From NCBI RefSeq assembly GCF_049537125.1, contig NZ_JBMVQY010000002.1, positions 496,001 through 560,000 of the forward strand: a DNA stretch of 64,000 bases, written 5' to 3'. The translations under genes were made by a program, and so were the position numbers. Under the pieces are notes generated by a model that did no database searches, was not told where the DNA came from, and saw only the letters and a list, made by a program, of their open reading frames with translations. This DNA is from Limisphaera sp026417315 (lineage in GTDB: Bacteria > Verrucomicrobiota > Verrucomicrobiia > Limisphaerales > Limisphaeraceae). Below are positions 1 to 9,044 of this stretch, piece after piece (position 1 is the first letter of the stretch; each line of letters starts with the position of its first letter).

Positions 1-351
1 CGCCGCCAAAAACCGGGCGGCGGTCCCTGCATTGCCCACGTACAATTCCAACGGTCGATCCGGGGTCCCCGCGCGCGGGATTTCGCCCCCCCGACCGCGC
101 ACATGAATGCGGCGGTTGCACGGTTCCTCGGGATCCGGTTCCACGGCCAACTCGAATCCCAACCGGCGCAGCGCCTCCACCATGATGCGGGTGTCTTCGC
201 TCCAAAGGGCCCCCGTCAAGGTCACTTCCCCGCGGCTCAGCGCGGCCAACACCAGCGCCCGGTTGGTCACACTCTTGGACCCGGGCACGGTCACGCGCGC
301 TTCCACGATCCCGGGCAAGGGTTCGATTTCGATGCAATCCGGCAAACCCAT
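1..351 (-). CDS. aroA: 3-phosphoshikimate 1-carboxyvinyltransferase (EPSP synthase), N-terminal part
   Basis: The first 117 codons of EPSP synthase, which joins shikimate-3-phosphate and PEP in the cytoplasmic shikimate pathway. The gene runs off the left edge, so about three quarters is missing. The shikimate-phosphate-binding N-terminal motif VPGSKSVTNRAL is at residues 22-33 and the PEP-site motif GNAGTAARF is just before the window edge. The ATG fits the usual start, about 20 residues before the VPGSKS motif. It lies 85 nt downstream of tyrA on the same strand, so the two probably form an aromatic amino-acid operon. Confidence 0.95.
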   Translation of the reverse strand, partial: MGLPDCIEIEPLPGIVEARVTVPGSKSVTNRALVLAALSRGEVTLTGALWSEDTRIMVEALRRLGFELAVEPDPEEPCNRRIHVRGRGGEIPRAGTPDRPLELYVGNAGTAARFLAA

Positions 352-436
352 GGTTGGTTTGACGCGGCTCAGAGTTGGGTCCGGGCTGCAGGCTGCCCGC
401 CGCCCGGGTCCTCCGGTTCGGCGGCGGTGTCGCGCT

Positions 437-1321
437 TCATTCGGAGGAGGGCGACGCGTTGCCCGCACACCAGGCATCGCGACGCGCCTTGGCCATTTGA
501 AAGAATTTCAGGAGCGCGTCCCCGTCCCCTCGGGCCAGCCAGGTTCGCACCCCTTCCAAATGCCGCACCAGCTCCTGCAGCGCCCGGTCCAAATGACGTC
601 GGTTGGCCAGTGCAATGTCGCGCCACATCTCGGGCGACCCCGAGGCCACTCGCGTCGTATCGCGAAACCCCGTGGCGCAGAGGGCGGCCTGATGGGGCGG
701 CCGCCCCGGCCCCAGCACCAGGGCGGCCAGCGCCGCCGCCGTGACGTGCGGCAGGTGGCTCGAACGGCTCACCAGACGGTCGTGTTCCTCCGGAGATAAC
801 TCCAACAACCGACAGCCCACCCCGCGCCAAAGACGGCGCACCTGCCGGAGTGCTTTCGGCGCCGTGCGCGCCGTGGGCGTCACCACGCTCACCGCTCCCT
901 CGAACAAATCCGGATGGGCCGCACGCACGCCGCTCCGCTCATTGCCCGCCATCGGATGGCTGCCCACAAAAAACGCGCCGGCACGGGCGATGACGGGCTC
1001 CAGCGCCCGTACCACCCCGGCTTTGACGCTGCCCACGTCGGTCACCACCGCGCCCCGTTTCAAGGCTGCCGCCATGGCCCTTGCCAGCGCCGGCATCTGC
1101 CCCAACGGCGTGCACAAAACCACCAGATCCGCCCCGGCCACCGCGCGCGCCAAATCCAGCGTGGCCTCGTCCACCGCACCCGCCTGGAGACACTCCGCCA
1201 CCGCTGATTCGCGCCGCACGTAGCCGATGACTTCCCGGGCCAAGCGACGTTGCTTCAAGGCCATGCCCAGCGAGCCCCCCAACAGGCCCACCCCGATCAG
1301 GCTGACTCTCTTCCATTGCAC
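437..1321 (-). CDS. tyrA: Prephenate dehydrogenase
   Basis: A 294-residue monofunctional NAD(P)-dependent prephenate (or arogenate) dehydrogenase of tyrosine biosynthesis. The Rossmann motif GVGLLGGSLG is at residues 10-19. The substrate-site segment GSHPMAGNERSG and the helical C-terminal part with SSHLPH are intact. There is no fused chorismate mutase or ACT domain. It is followed by aroA on the same strand, which supports co-transcription. The region up to the divergent hpf start is about 200 nt and probably holds both promoters. Which cofactor and which of the two substrates is used cannot be told from the sequence. Confidence 0.93.
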   Translation of the reverse strand: MQWKRVSLIGVGLLGGSLGMALKQRRLAREVIGYVRRESAVAECLQAGAVDEATLDLARAVAGADLVVLCTPLGQMPALARAMAAALKRGAVVTDVGSVKAGVVRALEPVIARAGAFFVGSHPMAGNERSGVRAAHPDLFEGAVSVVTPTARTAPKALRQVRRLWRGVGCRLLELSPEEHDRLVSRSSHLPHVTAAALAALVLGPGRPPHQAALCATGFRDTTRVASGSPEMWRDIALANRRHLDRALQELVRHLEGVRTWLARGDGDALLKFFQMAKARRDAWCAGNASPSSE

Positions 1322-1520
1322 GCCCGCAAGTTAGAAAAAGCCCGGCTGCCGAAAAAAGCAAAACCCGCACCCCTGCGCAGGCCCCTGCCGCCGCGCAAGC
1401 CCCGTCCGGTGATCCCGCAGGTCCGGCGTCCCCGATCCGCGCGAGCTTCGCGCCGCGGCGTTTGCGCGCCGCGCCACTTTGACTGGATTTTTCGGCCGGC
1501 GGATCCATAGTTGCAGCGGT

Positions 1521-1874
1521 ATGAAGCTGGTTCTGTCGACACACAACCTCACCCTCACCGAGGCGATCGAAAACCATGTTATCAGCAAACTCGAAAAACT
1601 CGCCCGCCTCCAACAACGTGCCGTGGAGGCCCGCGTCCTGCTCGAACGCGACCACGCCCGGGCCCAGGAGCAGCAGTTCATCTGTTCGATCCGACTCGGT
1701 GTGCGGGGCCCCGACCTGTTCGCCGAGGATTGTGAGAGCGACCTGTACGCCGCCATCGACAAGGTGATCAAAAAACTCGAGCAGCAGATTCGCACCCGGC
1801 ACAACAAACAGAAGGCCCGCAAACACAAACAAGCCGCCGAGACGAAGCGCCGCCGCCAGGAGGCTGCCCTGTAA
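1521..1874 (+). CDS. hpf: Ribosome hibernation-promoting factor (short form)
   Basis: A 117-residue member of the HPF/RaiA (YfiA) family. These proteins bind the 30S decoding centre and inactivate ribosomes when growth slows. The start MKLVLSTHNLTLTEAIENHV matches the family N-terminus, so this ATG was chosen over upstream in-frame codons. The protein stops after the beta-alpha-beta-beta-beta-alpha core and a lysine/arginine-rich tail. It lacks the C-terminal dimerisation domain of long HPF. It is divergent from tyrA and separated from the next start by about 215 nt. Confidence 0.9.
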   Translation: MKLVLSTHNLTLTEAIENHVISKLEKLARLQQRAVEARVLLERDHARAQEQQFICSIRLGVRGPDLFAEDCESDLYAAIDKVIKKLEQQIRTRHNKQKARKHKQAAETKRRRQEAAL

Positions 1875-2090
1875 TGGCGCCCCGGTGTTCGCGCGGTCCG
1901 ACCCGTTTCCGTGGACGGGGGAACGCCGAGCCCACGGTCCCGCTCCACGGCCGTGCTGCCGGCGGTTCGCTGGTTCGACACGCAAAGCGAGTCCTGCTCT
2001 GGCGTCGCCGTTTGTGACGCAGGTGCCCCCCGTCCAACTCAACTCGGCTTGGAGATCTCCCGGCCCCTGACCTGCCCGGCTTCCCGACCC

Positions 2091-3377
2091 ATGATCGTGC
2101 GTGCGGCATGGATCCTGACCATGGCCGGCCCGCCCCTGGCCGACGGCGCCATCCGCATCCGCGACGGTTGCATCGAACAAGTCGCACCGTGGAAAGCGAT
2201 GCGGCGCAGCGCCCGCGAAACGGTCATCGACCTCGGTCAGGCTCTCGTGCTTCCGGGTCTCCTCAATGCCCATTGCCATCTCGATTACACCGACATGGCC
2301 GGGATGCTGCCTCCGCAGCGGCAGTTTACCGACTGGATCAAATTGATCACCTCGGCCAAGGCAGAGTGGAGCCTGGACGATTTCCGACGCTCCTGGCTCC
2401 ACGGAGCCGCCATGCTCCTGCGCAGCGGCACGACCACCGTCGCGGACGTCGAAGCCATCCCCGACCTGTTGCCCGATTGCTGGGCCCGCACCCCGCTGCG
2501 GATCTTCTCATTCTTGGAAATGACGGGCATTCGTGCCCGCAAAGAACCCCGCCAGGTCCTGGCCGAGGCCGAAGCCGTCCTGCATCGCCTCCCCCAGGGC
2601 CGTTGCCGGGCGGGTCTCTCGCCCCACGCCCCTTATTCCACGCGGCCGGCCCTCCTGACCCTGGTGGCCAACCGGGCGCGAAGCCACGGACTGCGGGTCA
2701 CCATCCACGTGGCCGAGTCGGAGGAGGAGTATCAAATGTTCCGCCACGCGCGCGGGCCCATGTTCGACTGGTTGCTCCGCAACGAACGCGACATGAGCGA
2801 CTGTGGCGGCATTACGCCGGTGCAACATCTGCACCGGACCGGCCTGCTGGGCCCTCACCTCCTCGCCGTTCACGCCAACTATCTTGGCCCCGGCGACGCT
2901 TCCCTCCTGGCCCGACACAGCGTCACGGTGGTGCACTGCCCGCGCAGCCATCGTTACTTCGGTCACCGACCCTTCCCCTGGCGCCGGCTTCTCCGTGCCG
3001 GCGTCAACCTTTGCCTCGGCACCGACAGCCTGGCCACGGTGCTGAAGCAGGGGCGGCACCCCCCGGAGCTGAGCCTGTTCGAGGAACTCCACGAGGTGCG
3101 AACCCGCCAGCCCTGGCTGGGCCCCCAACGCCTCTTGCGCATGGTCACCGTCAATCCTGCGCGGGCCCTGGGTTTGGAGGGACAAGCCGGACAGATCATC
3201 CCCGGGGCGTGGGCGGACCTGACTGCGTTGCCGGCGGCCGGCGTGCGATTCGCCCGCGATGCCTGGCACGCCGCCGCCGAACACCGGGGGCCGGTCCTGG
3301 CTGCGTTCATTGCCGGGATTCAGGTTTGGCCCGCCGCCGACCCGGTGCCCTCCAGGTCCACCCTCACACCCTCATGA
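2091..3377 (+). CDS. Metal-dependent amidohydrolase (chlorohydrolase/deaminase type)
   Basis: A 428-residue amidohydrolase of the TIM-barrel superfamily that includes S-adenosylhomocysteine, guanine and aminodeoxyfutalosine deaminases. Metal ligands are visible: H-C-H in NAHCHLD, a histidine in VTIHVAESEEEY, another in LLAVHANYLGP, and the aspartate in CLGTDSLAT. The small N-terminal beta domain (MIVRAAWILTMAG) supports the ATG chosen. Its TGA overlaps the bioF ATG (ATGA), so translation is probably coupled to biotin synthesis genes. The substrate is not clear. Aminodeoxyfutalosine deaminase of menaquinone synthesis is one possibility, but the biotin context does not support it directly. Confidence 0.85.
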   Translation: MIVRAAWILTMAGPPLADGAIRIRDGCIEQVAPWKAMRRSARETVIDLGQALVLPGLLNAHCHLDYTDMAGMLPPQRQFTDWIKLITSAKAEWSLDDFRRSWLHGAAMLLRSGTTTVADVEAIPDLLPDCWARTPLRIFSFLEMTGIRARKEPRQVLAEAEAVLHRLPQGRCRAGLSPHAPYSTRPALLTLVANRARSHGLRVTIHVAESEEEYQMFRHARGPMFDWLLRNERDMSDCGGITPVQHLHRTGLLGPHLLAVHANYLGPGDASLLARHSVTVVHCPRSHRYFGHRPFPWRRLLRAGVNLCLGTDSLATVLKQGRHPPELSLFEELHEVRTRQPWLGPQRLLRMVTVNPARALGLEGQAGQIIPGAWADLTALPAAGVRFARDAWHAAAEHRGPVLAAFIAGIQVWPAADPVPSRSTLTPS

Positions 3378-4612
3378 GCGCGGCATGGGAACAGGAACTG
3401 GACGCGGAGCTGACCCGGCTGCAACAGCAGGGCTTGCTGCGCCAGTTGCAACCCGTCGCCGGAACGGACGGCCGCCGCCTTGAAATCGAGGGACACTCCT
3501 TCGTGAACTTTGCGTCCAACGATTACCTTGCGCTGGCCCGCCACCCGGCTCTGCAGGAAGCCGCCGTTCGCGCACTCCGACAGTGGGGTGCCGGCAGCAC
3601 CGCGTCGCGATTGGTCTGTGGCTCCCTCCGGATTCATCATGACCTGGAGGCGCGACTGGCCGCCTTCAAGGGCACCGCAGCGGCGCTGAGCTTCGCCTCC
3701 GGTTATGCCACGGCGCTCGGCACCATCCCCGCCCTGGTGGAACGCGGGGATTTCGTGTTGCTGGACCGACTGGCCCATGCGTGCCTGGTGGACGGCGCCC
3801 GGCTTTCGGGTGCCACGCTGCGCGTTTTTCGCCACAATGACCTCGACGACCTCGATCGATTGCTCCGCTGGGCCGATGCGCAGCGCTCCGCCGCAGCCTC
3901 CAGGCCGCGGCCTCCCCGCGTTCTTGTGATCACGGAATCCGTGTTCAGTATGGATGGCGACCGGGCGCCGTTGCGCGCCATCGTCGAGTTGAAAGACCGC
4001 TACGGGGCCTGGCTCATGGTGGACGAAGCCCATGCCACCGGCCTGTTCGGCCCCCGGGGAGAGGGCTTGATTGCTGCCGAGGGACTGACGGATCGCGTCG
4101 AGGTTCAAATGGGCACCTTGGGCAAAGCGCTCGGCAGTGCGGGCGGGTTCATCGCCGGTTCCGCGCGCCTCATCCACTGGCTCGTCCAGCGCGCCCGCAG
4201 TTTCATGTTCAGCACCGCGCCCCCTCCAGCCCAGGCCGCCGCCGCCCTCGCGGCCCTGGAGCTGCTGCAAACACCCGAAGGCGCCCAACGCCGGGATCGG
4301 CTGTGGCACAACGTGCACACTGCCGCGGCCCCGTTGCCGGACGGCTCGTCACCGTGGCCGGGGCTCGTGGTTCCCCCGCCAAGCGCCATCCTGCCCCGGA
4401 TTCTCGGCTCCAACGACGCTGCCCTCCGCTGCGCGCAAGCAGCCCGCCAGGCCGGCCTCTTCATCCCCGCCATTCGATATCCAGCCGTCAGCCGCGGTAC
4501 CGCACGCCTTCGCATCACCATCACCGCCGCGCACCAACCGGAGGACCTGGCCCGCTTGCGGTCGTTTCTGGCAACCCTCACGACGGCGTCTGGGGACAAC
4601 GACGCAACCTGA
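3374..4612 (+). CDS. bioF: 8-amino-7-oxononanoate synthase
   Basis: A 412-residue PLP-dependent alpha-oxoamine synthase that condenses pimeloyl-ACP (or -CoA) with L-alanine in biotin synthesis. Visible signatures are FASNDYLALARHP at 46-58, the PLP-contacting DEAHATGLFG at 217-226 and the Schiff-base lysine K251 in GTLGKALGSAGG. Length and motif order match BioF. Close relatives such as Kbl share the fold, but the bioA neighbour 20 nt downstream favours BioF. The ATG overlaps the amidohydrolase stop by four nucleotides. Confidence 0.9.
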   Translation: MSAAWEQELDAELTRLQQQGLLRQLQPVAGTDGRRLEIEGHSFVNFASNDYLALARHPALQEAAVRALRQWGAGSTASRLVCGSLRIHHDLEARLAAFKGTAAALSFASGYATALGTIPALVERGDFVLLDRLAHACLVDGARLSGATLRVFRHNDLDDLDRLLRWADAQRSAAASRPRPPRVLVITESVFSMDGDRAPLRAIVELKDRYGAWLMVDEAHATGLFGPRGEGLIAAEGLTDRVEVQMGTLGKALGSAGGFIAGSARLIHWLVQRARSFMFSTAPPPAQAAAALAALELLQTPEGAQRRDRLWHNVHTAAAPLPDGSSPWPGLVVPPPSAILPRILGSNDAALRCAQAARQAGLFIPAIRYPAVSRGTARLRITITAAHQPEDLARLRSFLATLTTASGDNDAT

Positions 4613-4632
4613 CCGAGTTTCACGCGGACACC

Positions 4633-6132
4633 ATGCACCCACTCGCCCGACTCGATCACCAGTACGTCTGGCATCCCTTCACCCAGATGCGCGACTGGTT
4701 GCGTCAGGAACCGATCGTCATTGTCGCGGGCCGGGGACCCTGGCTGCGCGACGTCCACGGGCGCGAATACCTCGATGCCAACGCTTCCATCTGGACCAAC
4801 CTGCACGGGCACAATCACCCGCGCCTCAATGCCGCCCTGATCCGACAGTTGCGAAAAATCGCCCACAGCTCCGCCCTCGGCCTGGCCAACGAACCCGCGT
4901 CCCTGTTGGCGGCCGAACTGGTCCGCGCCGCACACATGCCCGGTTCCGGTGTGCGCCCCTCACACCAGCGCCTCAGCAAGGTGTTCTATTCCGACGACGG
5001 GTCCACTGCATTGGAAGTGGCTCTCAAACTCGCCTACGAATTCACCCGGCGCACCCGCGGTCCCGCTTCGCGCCCCCGATTTCTTTCCCTCCAGGGCGCC
5101 TACCACGGCGACACCCTGGGGGCGGTGGCCCTGGGGCACATTCCCCTTTTCCACCAGACCTGGCGCGGCCTGCTGTTCAAAACGGACACCGTCATGGCGC
5201 CCTACTGTTACCGTTGCCCGTACAACCGTGCCCGTCCGGAACGCGCCGATGCACGGCTGTACCGGCAGTGCCGATGGGAATGCATTGAGGTGGTCGCGCG
5301 GCAACTCGAACGACAACGCCGGATGCGGGGCGAACCGTACGCCGCCTTTGTCGTCGAGCCCCTCATCCAGGGCGCCGCCGGCATGATTCCCCAGCCTCAA
5401 GGCTGGCTGACCCGCATTGCCGAGCTCCTCCGCCTGCACAACACGTTGCTCATCGCGGACGAAGTGATGACCGGGTTCGGCCGGGTCGGCCTCCCGCTTC
5501 CCCCGCCCCGTCAACCCGACCGCGCTCCCTTGTTTGCCTGCCAACTCGAAAATGTCAGTCCCGATTTTCTCTGTCTGGCCAAGGGTCTGACCGGAGGGTA
5601 CCTCCCCCTGGCTGCAACCCTCACCACCCGCGAGGTCTTCGATGCCTTCCTGGGCCGTTACGAGGAATTCAAAACCTTTTTTCACGGCCACAGCTACACC
5701 GCCAACCAACTCGGCACCGCTACGGCCCTGGAAAACCTGCGCTTGCTGCGCACCCGGGCCTCCTTGCGCGCCCGACTCCGACTTCAACAAGCCCTGGCCG
5801 AAACCCTGCCGGCGCTCTGGGACGTCCCTCAAGTGGGCGACATCCGCCAGGTCGGGCTGGTGGTCGGCATCGAACTCGTGCGCGACTGGACCACGCGCGA
5901 GCCGTTCGATCTGCGGGAACAGGCCGGCATTCGCGTCTGCCGTGCCATGGCCCGGCGCGGGGTCCTGACGCGGCCCATCGGCAACGTCATCGTGCTGATG
6001 CCTCCGTACTGCACCACCCCCGCCCAGATTCGGAAAATCGTGGAAACCCTGATGCTGGCTTGTGAGGAAACCCTGGGTCGTCCCTCCCGAGCGCGCTCGA
6101 AATCTCGGGTCCGGAAACCCTCCATCCGGTAG
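4633..6132 (+). CDS. bioA: Adenosylmethionine-8-amino-7-oxononanoate aminotransferase
   Basis: A 499-residue class III aminotransferase that makes 7,8-diaminopelargonate from the BioF product. The N-terminal YVWHPFTQMRDW is typical of BioA. GAYHGDT is at 156-161, the PLP aspartate D276 lies in IADEVMTGFGR and the Schiff-base lysine K317 in LAKGLTGGYLPL. Four cysteines near 192-217 (C-Y-R-C ... C-R-W-E-C) form a possible metal site; the CYRCP element also occurs in other BioA proteins. The basic C-terminal tail is longer than usual. bioB and bioD are not in this window. Confidence 0.92.
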   Translation: MHPLARLDHQYVWHPFTQMRDWLRQEPIVIVAGRGPWLRDVHGREYLDANASIWTNLHGHNHPRLNAALIRQLRKIAHSSALGLANEPASLLAAELVRAAHMPGSGVRPSHQRLSKVFYSDDGSTALEVALKLAYEFTRRTRGPASRPRFLSLQGAYHGDTLGAVALGHIPLFHQTWRGLLFKTDTVMAPYCYRCPYNRARPERADARLYRQCRWECIEVVARQLERQRRMRGEPYAAFVVEPLIQGAAGMIPQPQGWLTRIAELLRLHNTLLIADEVMTGFGRVGLPLPPPRQPDRAPLFACQLENVSPDFLCLAKGLTGGYLPLAATLTTREVFDAFLGRYEEFKTFFHGHSYTANQLGTATALENLRLLRTRASLRARLRLQQALAETLPALWDVPQVGDIRQVGLVVGIELVRDWTTREPFDLREQAGIRVCRAMARRGVLTRPIGNVIVLMPPYCTTPAQIRKIVETLMLACEETLGRPSRARSKSRVRKPSIR

Positions 6133-6372
6133 GCCGATTCAGGTTCTCCCGGGCAGGGCAGGTCCGGAAGGCGAGGGCAAAACTTCCCGCCGGGCCACCA
6201 CCGTGTGTACGGGAACTTTTGGGAAGCCGCTGGAACTTCCCTACGCCGCGGCGTTGTCTTTGAAGTGCGCGATCTCGATGATTCGGCTCTGACCCGCGCT
6301 GCAGTATGCGCGTCGCAAACCCGGGAGGATTCCGCGCGACCGGGAGGACATCGGGCTGCAGCCGCCCGCCGC

Positions 6373-7116
6373 TCAGCGCCGACGCACCCACCACCAAACC
6401 AGGCCACCACCGAGCACCGTCAATACCAGGGCCAACGTGGACCCGCCGTCCGGCATGCGCACCGGATCCGGTTGGACCCGCGGAACCACGGGAGGCATCG
6501 TGGCCACCGGCGGCATGACCGGATCCCTCGTGATGAGTACGAATCGAACGTCGGGACTGCCGAAGTCCCCCTCCGGATCCATCGCCAGTCCAAAATTATT
6601 GCCGTTGGCCAGAAAGGTTTGAAAGACCGGCAACAACCCCAGCTCCGCCAGGGACCAGCGCAAAACCTCCGGACGCCGCTCCGATTCGGGCTTGGCATGG
6701 GTGCCAATCTCCACCTTGGACGTCCACGTAAGTGCCGCGATGCCCGTGGGACCGGAGGCATCCTTGCGGTACTGGCGCAGGCGGCCACGTGGAAACCGGC
6801 CCTCGTCCGGCAGCCAGTTCAACGGGTTCTCCGCACTGTCCAACAGGTAAAACCGCAACAGATTGAACCCGCCCGGCGCGGGCCGGTAGCGGGCTTGCGA
6901 AACCACCAGGACGGCATCCTCCACTTGCTCCCCCCGGGCCAGAACAAAGCTGCGCACTCCCCAGGTGAAAAAATTCGTCGCACGCAATTCCCAACGCTCG
7001 CCCGGATCCAGGGGCGCGTCGCTGACTCGGAACACGTACTCGGCGGCCCCGACCGAAACCACGGCCGCCGCCCATAGCGAAAACACCGTCGATGTTCCCG
7101 CTCCGCTCCGTCCCAT
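6373..7116 (-). CDS. Exported protein with VPDSG-CTERM-like sorting tail
   Basis: A 247-residue protein with a signal peptide (residues 1-25, cleaved after VGAA) and a tripartite C-terminus: M-P-D-G-G-S-T-L-A-L, a hydrophobic helix, then WWWVRRR. This resembles the verrucomicrobial VPDSG-CTERM signal, which is thought to be processed by an exosortase. The body is mostly beta and contains FLANGNNFGLAMDPEGDFGSPDVRF. It is paralogous to the protein encoded just upstream on the same strand: both share the NGNNFGL..DP block, a YLLD-AE segment and the tail. The function is unknown; a surface or extracellular matrix role is inferred from the sorting signal only. Confidence 0.8.
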   Translation of the reverse strand: MGRSGAGTSTVFSLWAAAVVSVGAAEYVFRVSDAPLDPGERWELRATNFFTWGVRSFVLARGEQVEDAVLVVSQARYRPAPGGFNLLRFYLLDSAENPLNWLPDEGRFPRGRLRQYRKDASGPTGIAALTWTSKVEIGTHAKPESERRPEVLRWSLAELGLLPVFQTFLANGNNFGLAMDPEGDFGSPDVRFVLITRDPVMPPVATMPPVVPRVQPDPVRMPDGGSTLALVLTVLGGGLVWWWVRRR

Positions 7117-7498
7117 CTCACATCCGCGGCACTGTACGCAATCCGTCGTTTTCGTCCAAGCCGCTGATGCTCAGGCTTGAGCTCCACGCGAGATTTCGGC
7201 TCCAGGCTCTCGCGCCTTCATTTCTGTGCTCCCTCTTCCAACCCTCTTCATCGGCGAAAAGCGACAACCTTGAAGTGACGAGCAGACTTTCCGGATTCAG
7301 ATTCCGCATGGCGCTCCCATGCTCGGGCCGGGCTCCTCGGGCCTGCTTCTCAGGCCCGACTAGCTGCGGGAGTTCGCTCGAGCATTGGCCGCCGGTGCCG
7401 AGAGCGACTCCAAAAGCCCGGCCGCCCGGCCCTCCCGTAGAGCGCCACCCCGGTGGGATGACCAGGGTGGCGCTACGGGAGCGGAGCGGACAGCAAAC
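7117..7498. other. Intergenic region with two hairpins
   Basis: No gene is evident. Two inverted repeats stand out: a 9-bp stem with a 5-nt loop at 7337-7359, and a longer one at 7433-7480 just after the stop of the upstream paralogue. Neither is followed by a T tract on the minus strand. They may act as attenuating or mRNA-stabilising structures, or be small dispersed palindromes. Confidence 0.5.
7433..7480. repeat. Long inverted repeat (hairpin) downstream of VPDSG-type gene
   Basis: The left arm 7433-7450 and right arm 7465-7480 pair over 16 bp (core AGCGCCACCC/GGGTGGCGCT) with a 2-nt bulge and a 14-nt loop. It lies 18 nt after the stop codon of the minus-strand gene. There is no poly-T tail, so an intrinsic terminator is doubtful. 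A REP-type palindrome is an alternative. Confidence 0.6.
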
Positions 7499-8182
7499 TC
7501 AGGCGGAGCGACGACGCCCCCACAGGGTTGCCGTACCCACTCCGAAAGCCAGAAGGGCCAGGGTCGATCCACCGTCGGGCACCCGTTGCGGGGCCGTGTG
7601 AATCGTGAACTGCACCCCTTTGTTCCAATAGTGACAGTCCGGATCGAAGCCCAGACCGAAGTTGTTCCCGTTGGCAATGTAGGCCGTCAACTCGTCCAGA
7701 AGCCCCAATCTCGCAAAGGAATAGGTCAGCGTGACGACGTCCCCACCCGGCCCGCCGTCGTAATCCGTGTAGGTGGCGATGTGGGTTTTGGCCGTCCAAT
7801 TCAGAGGAGCGATGTTGTCAATGCCGTTGTCGGTGTCGGAATAGCGCCGAAGTCGTCCCGCTGGCGGCAGGGCCTCGTCCACTTTGCCGTTGTTCGGTTT
7901 CTCTGCAGTATCCAGCAGGTACATCCGCAACCAGTTGCGGCCGTCGTTTTCAGCAGCTGTCCAGTTGTTGATGTTGGCGATGGTCAGCACCGCCTCCGTG
8001 ATCACCTCGCCGGTCGGAATCGCAAAGCCCTTGAACCCCCAAGTGTACCAGTAGCGATGATCCAGGTCCCAAAGATCGTCCGGGTCGCCGTCGCGATCGT
8101 TGGGCGCGAAAGTGAAAACGGCCCCTTGCAGGCTGAGAACGCAGCCCAGAGCGGCGAGCGCTATGGTTAGATGTCGGATCAT
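7499..8182 (-). CDS. Exported protein with VPDSG-CTERM-like sorting tail (paralogue)
   Basis: A 227-residue secreted protein. The signal peptide covers residues 1-21 (LALAALGCVLSLQG-like hydrophobic core, then AVFTF). The body is rich in Asn, Asp and Trp, and the C-terminus is V-P-D-G-G-S-T-L-A-L-L-A-F-G followed by GRRRSA. It shares the pattern 'TWGFKGFAIPTGEVI-EAVL', 'YLLDTAEKPN' and 'IANGNNFGLGFDP' with the adjacent paralogue. The AT-rich 150 nt upstream probably carries its promoter. The function is unknown. Confidence 0.8.
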   Translation of the reverse strand: MIRHLTIALAALGCVLSLQGAVFTFAPNDRDGDPDDLWDLDHRYWYTWGFKGFAIPTGEVITEAVLTIANINNWTAAENDGRNWLRMYLLDTAEKPNNGKVDEALPPAGRLRRYSDTDNGIDNIAPLNWTAKTHIATYTDYDGGPGGDVVTLTYSFARLGLLDELTAYIANGNNFGLGFDPDCHYWNKGVQFTIHTAPQRVPDGGSTLALLAFGVGTATLWGRRRSA

Positions 8183-9044
8183 TTTACAGTTTAAGTTGAA
8201 AAACGCGTGCCTTTACTTAGATAGCCGTTTCCATGCCAAAACCTCCGTACCAGTCCCGTCATGCGGACAACTGTGTTGATTTCCAACATGTTACCGAACA
8301 TCTGGACCTGCGACCCATGCGAGACCGGATTTAAATCTGTTAACCAAACCGACGTTTTAACGTTATCTGAGACGGGTCGGATGTAAGGAGAAGTTTACGG
8401 ACTGACCCCGCCTTCGCACTGCCCGCTTCCACCTCCTCTTTTTCCAATCCGGCCGGCGGAAACCAATAACCCAACTCCCAAGTCGGTAACCACCGCCGGA
8501 AGCCTCCATCTCCCGCCGGACATTTCGGTGCGCCCCGAACGAGTTTCACCATTCTTCCCTTCCCAAGGCAGTTTGCAGCCCCACCCCCGACCGCAGATCA
8601 TCCACCACCGACCGCAGATCAGGGTGGTCCGTAGAGCACCGCGGCTTGTTCACACCTCGTCCCCATGTCCATCGGGTACGGTGCCCCGGCCTCTTGCACG
8701 CCCGAGCCCACTCCGGGACTCTTCGGGCTTGTCAACCTCCCGCCGGATCCTTCCCACGCGGGCGTTGTTCACACCCCATGCAAGAGCGGGAAACCGTCTC
8801 CGGGTGCGCCCCTGGGAGAGGGCAACCTCCGGCTTGGACTCGTGCCGGGTTGAAGCCCTCCGCTCTCGACTCGCCTCTCCAACCGCCACCCCGACCCATC
8901 CCCGGTTCGTCCATGAATCGACAATTTTCAGTCGGCGGTCCCTCCCTCGACCCGGCCCGTCATCCAGCGGCCCTTCGACGTCCCGATTCCTGCGGACCGA
9001 AAAATCTCCTTGTGCAAGGGCTGTAGCCTGCCTAAAACGCCGGC
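8183..9044. other. Intergenic region, no convincing gene
   Basis: The first 200 nt (8190-8400) are distinctly AT-richer than the rest and include the palindromic word AACATGTT and an ACGTTTTAACGT element. They probably form the leader of the minus-strand gene. The remainder is GC-rich with several overlapping open frames on both strands; none has recognisable domains or a plausible start context. Confidence 0.5.

Noticed and set aside
939..2402. A 487-codon minus-strand frame spanning tyrA, hpf and the amidohydrolase
   Set aside because: It crosses three well-supported genes and has no recognisable domain.
6148..6180. CAGGTCCGGAAGG, similar to the conserved tip of bacterial SRP RNA
   Set aside because: The second strand of the internal loop (AGCAG) is missing and the bases next to the GGAA tetraloop do not pair fully.
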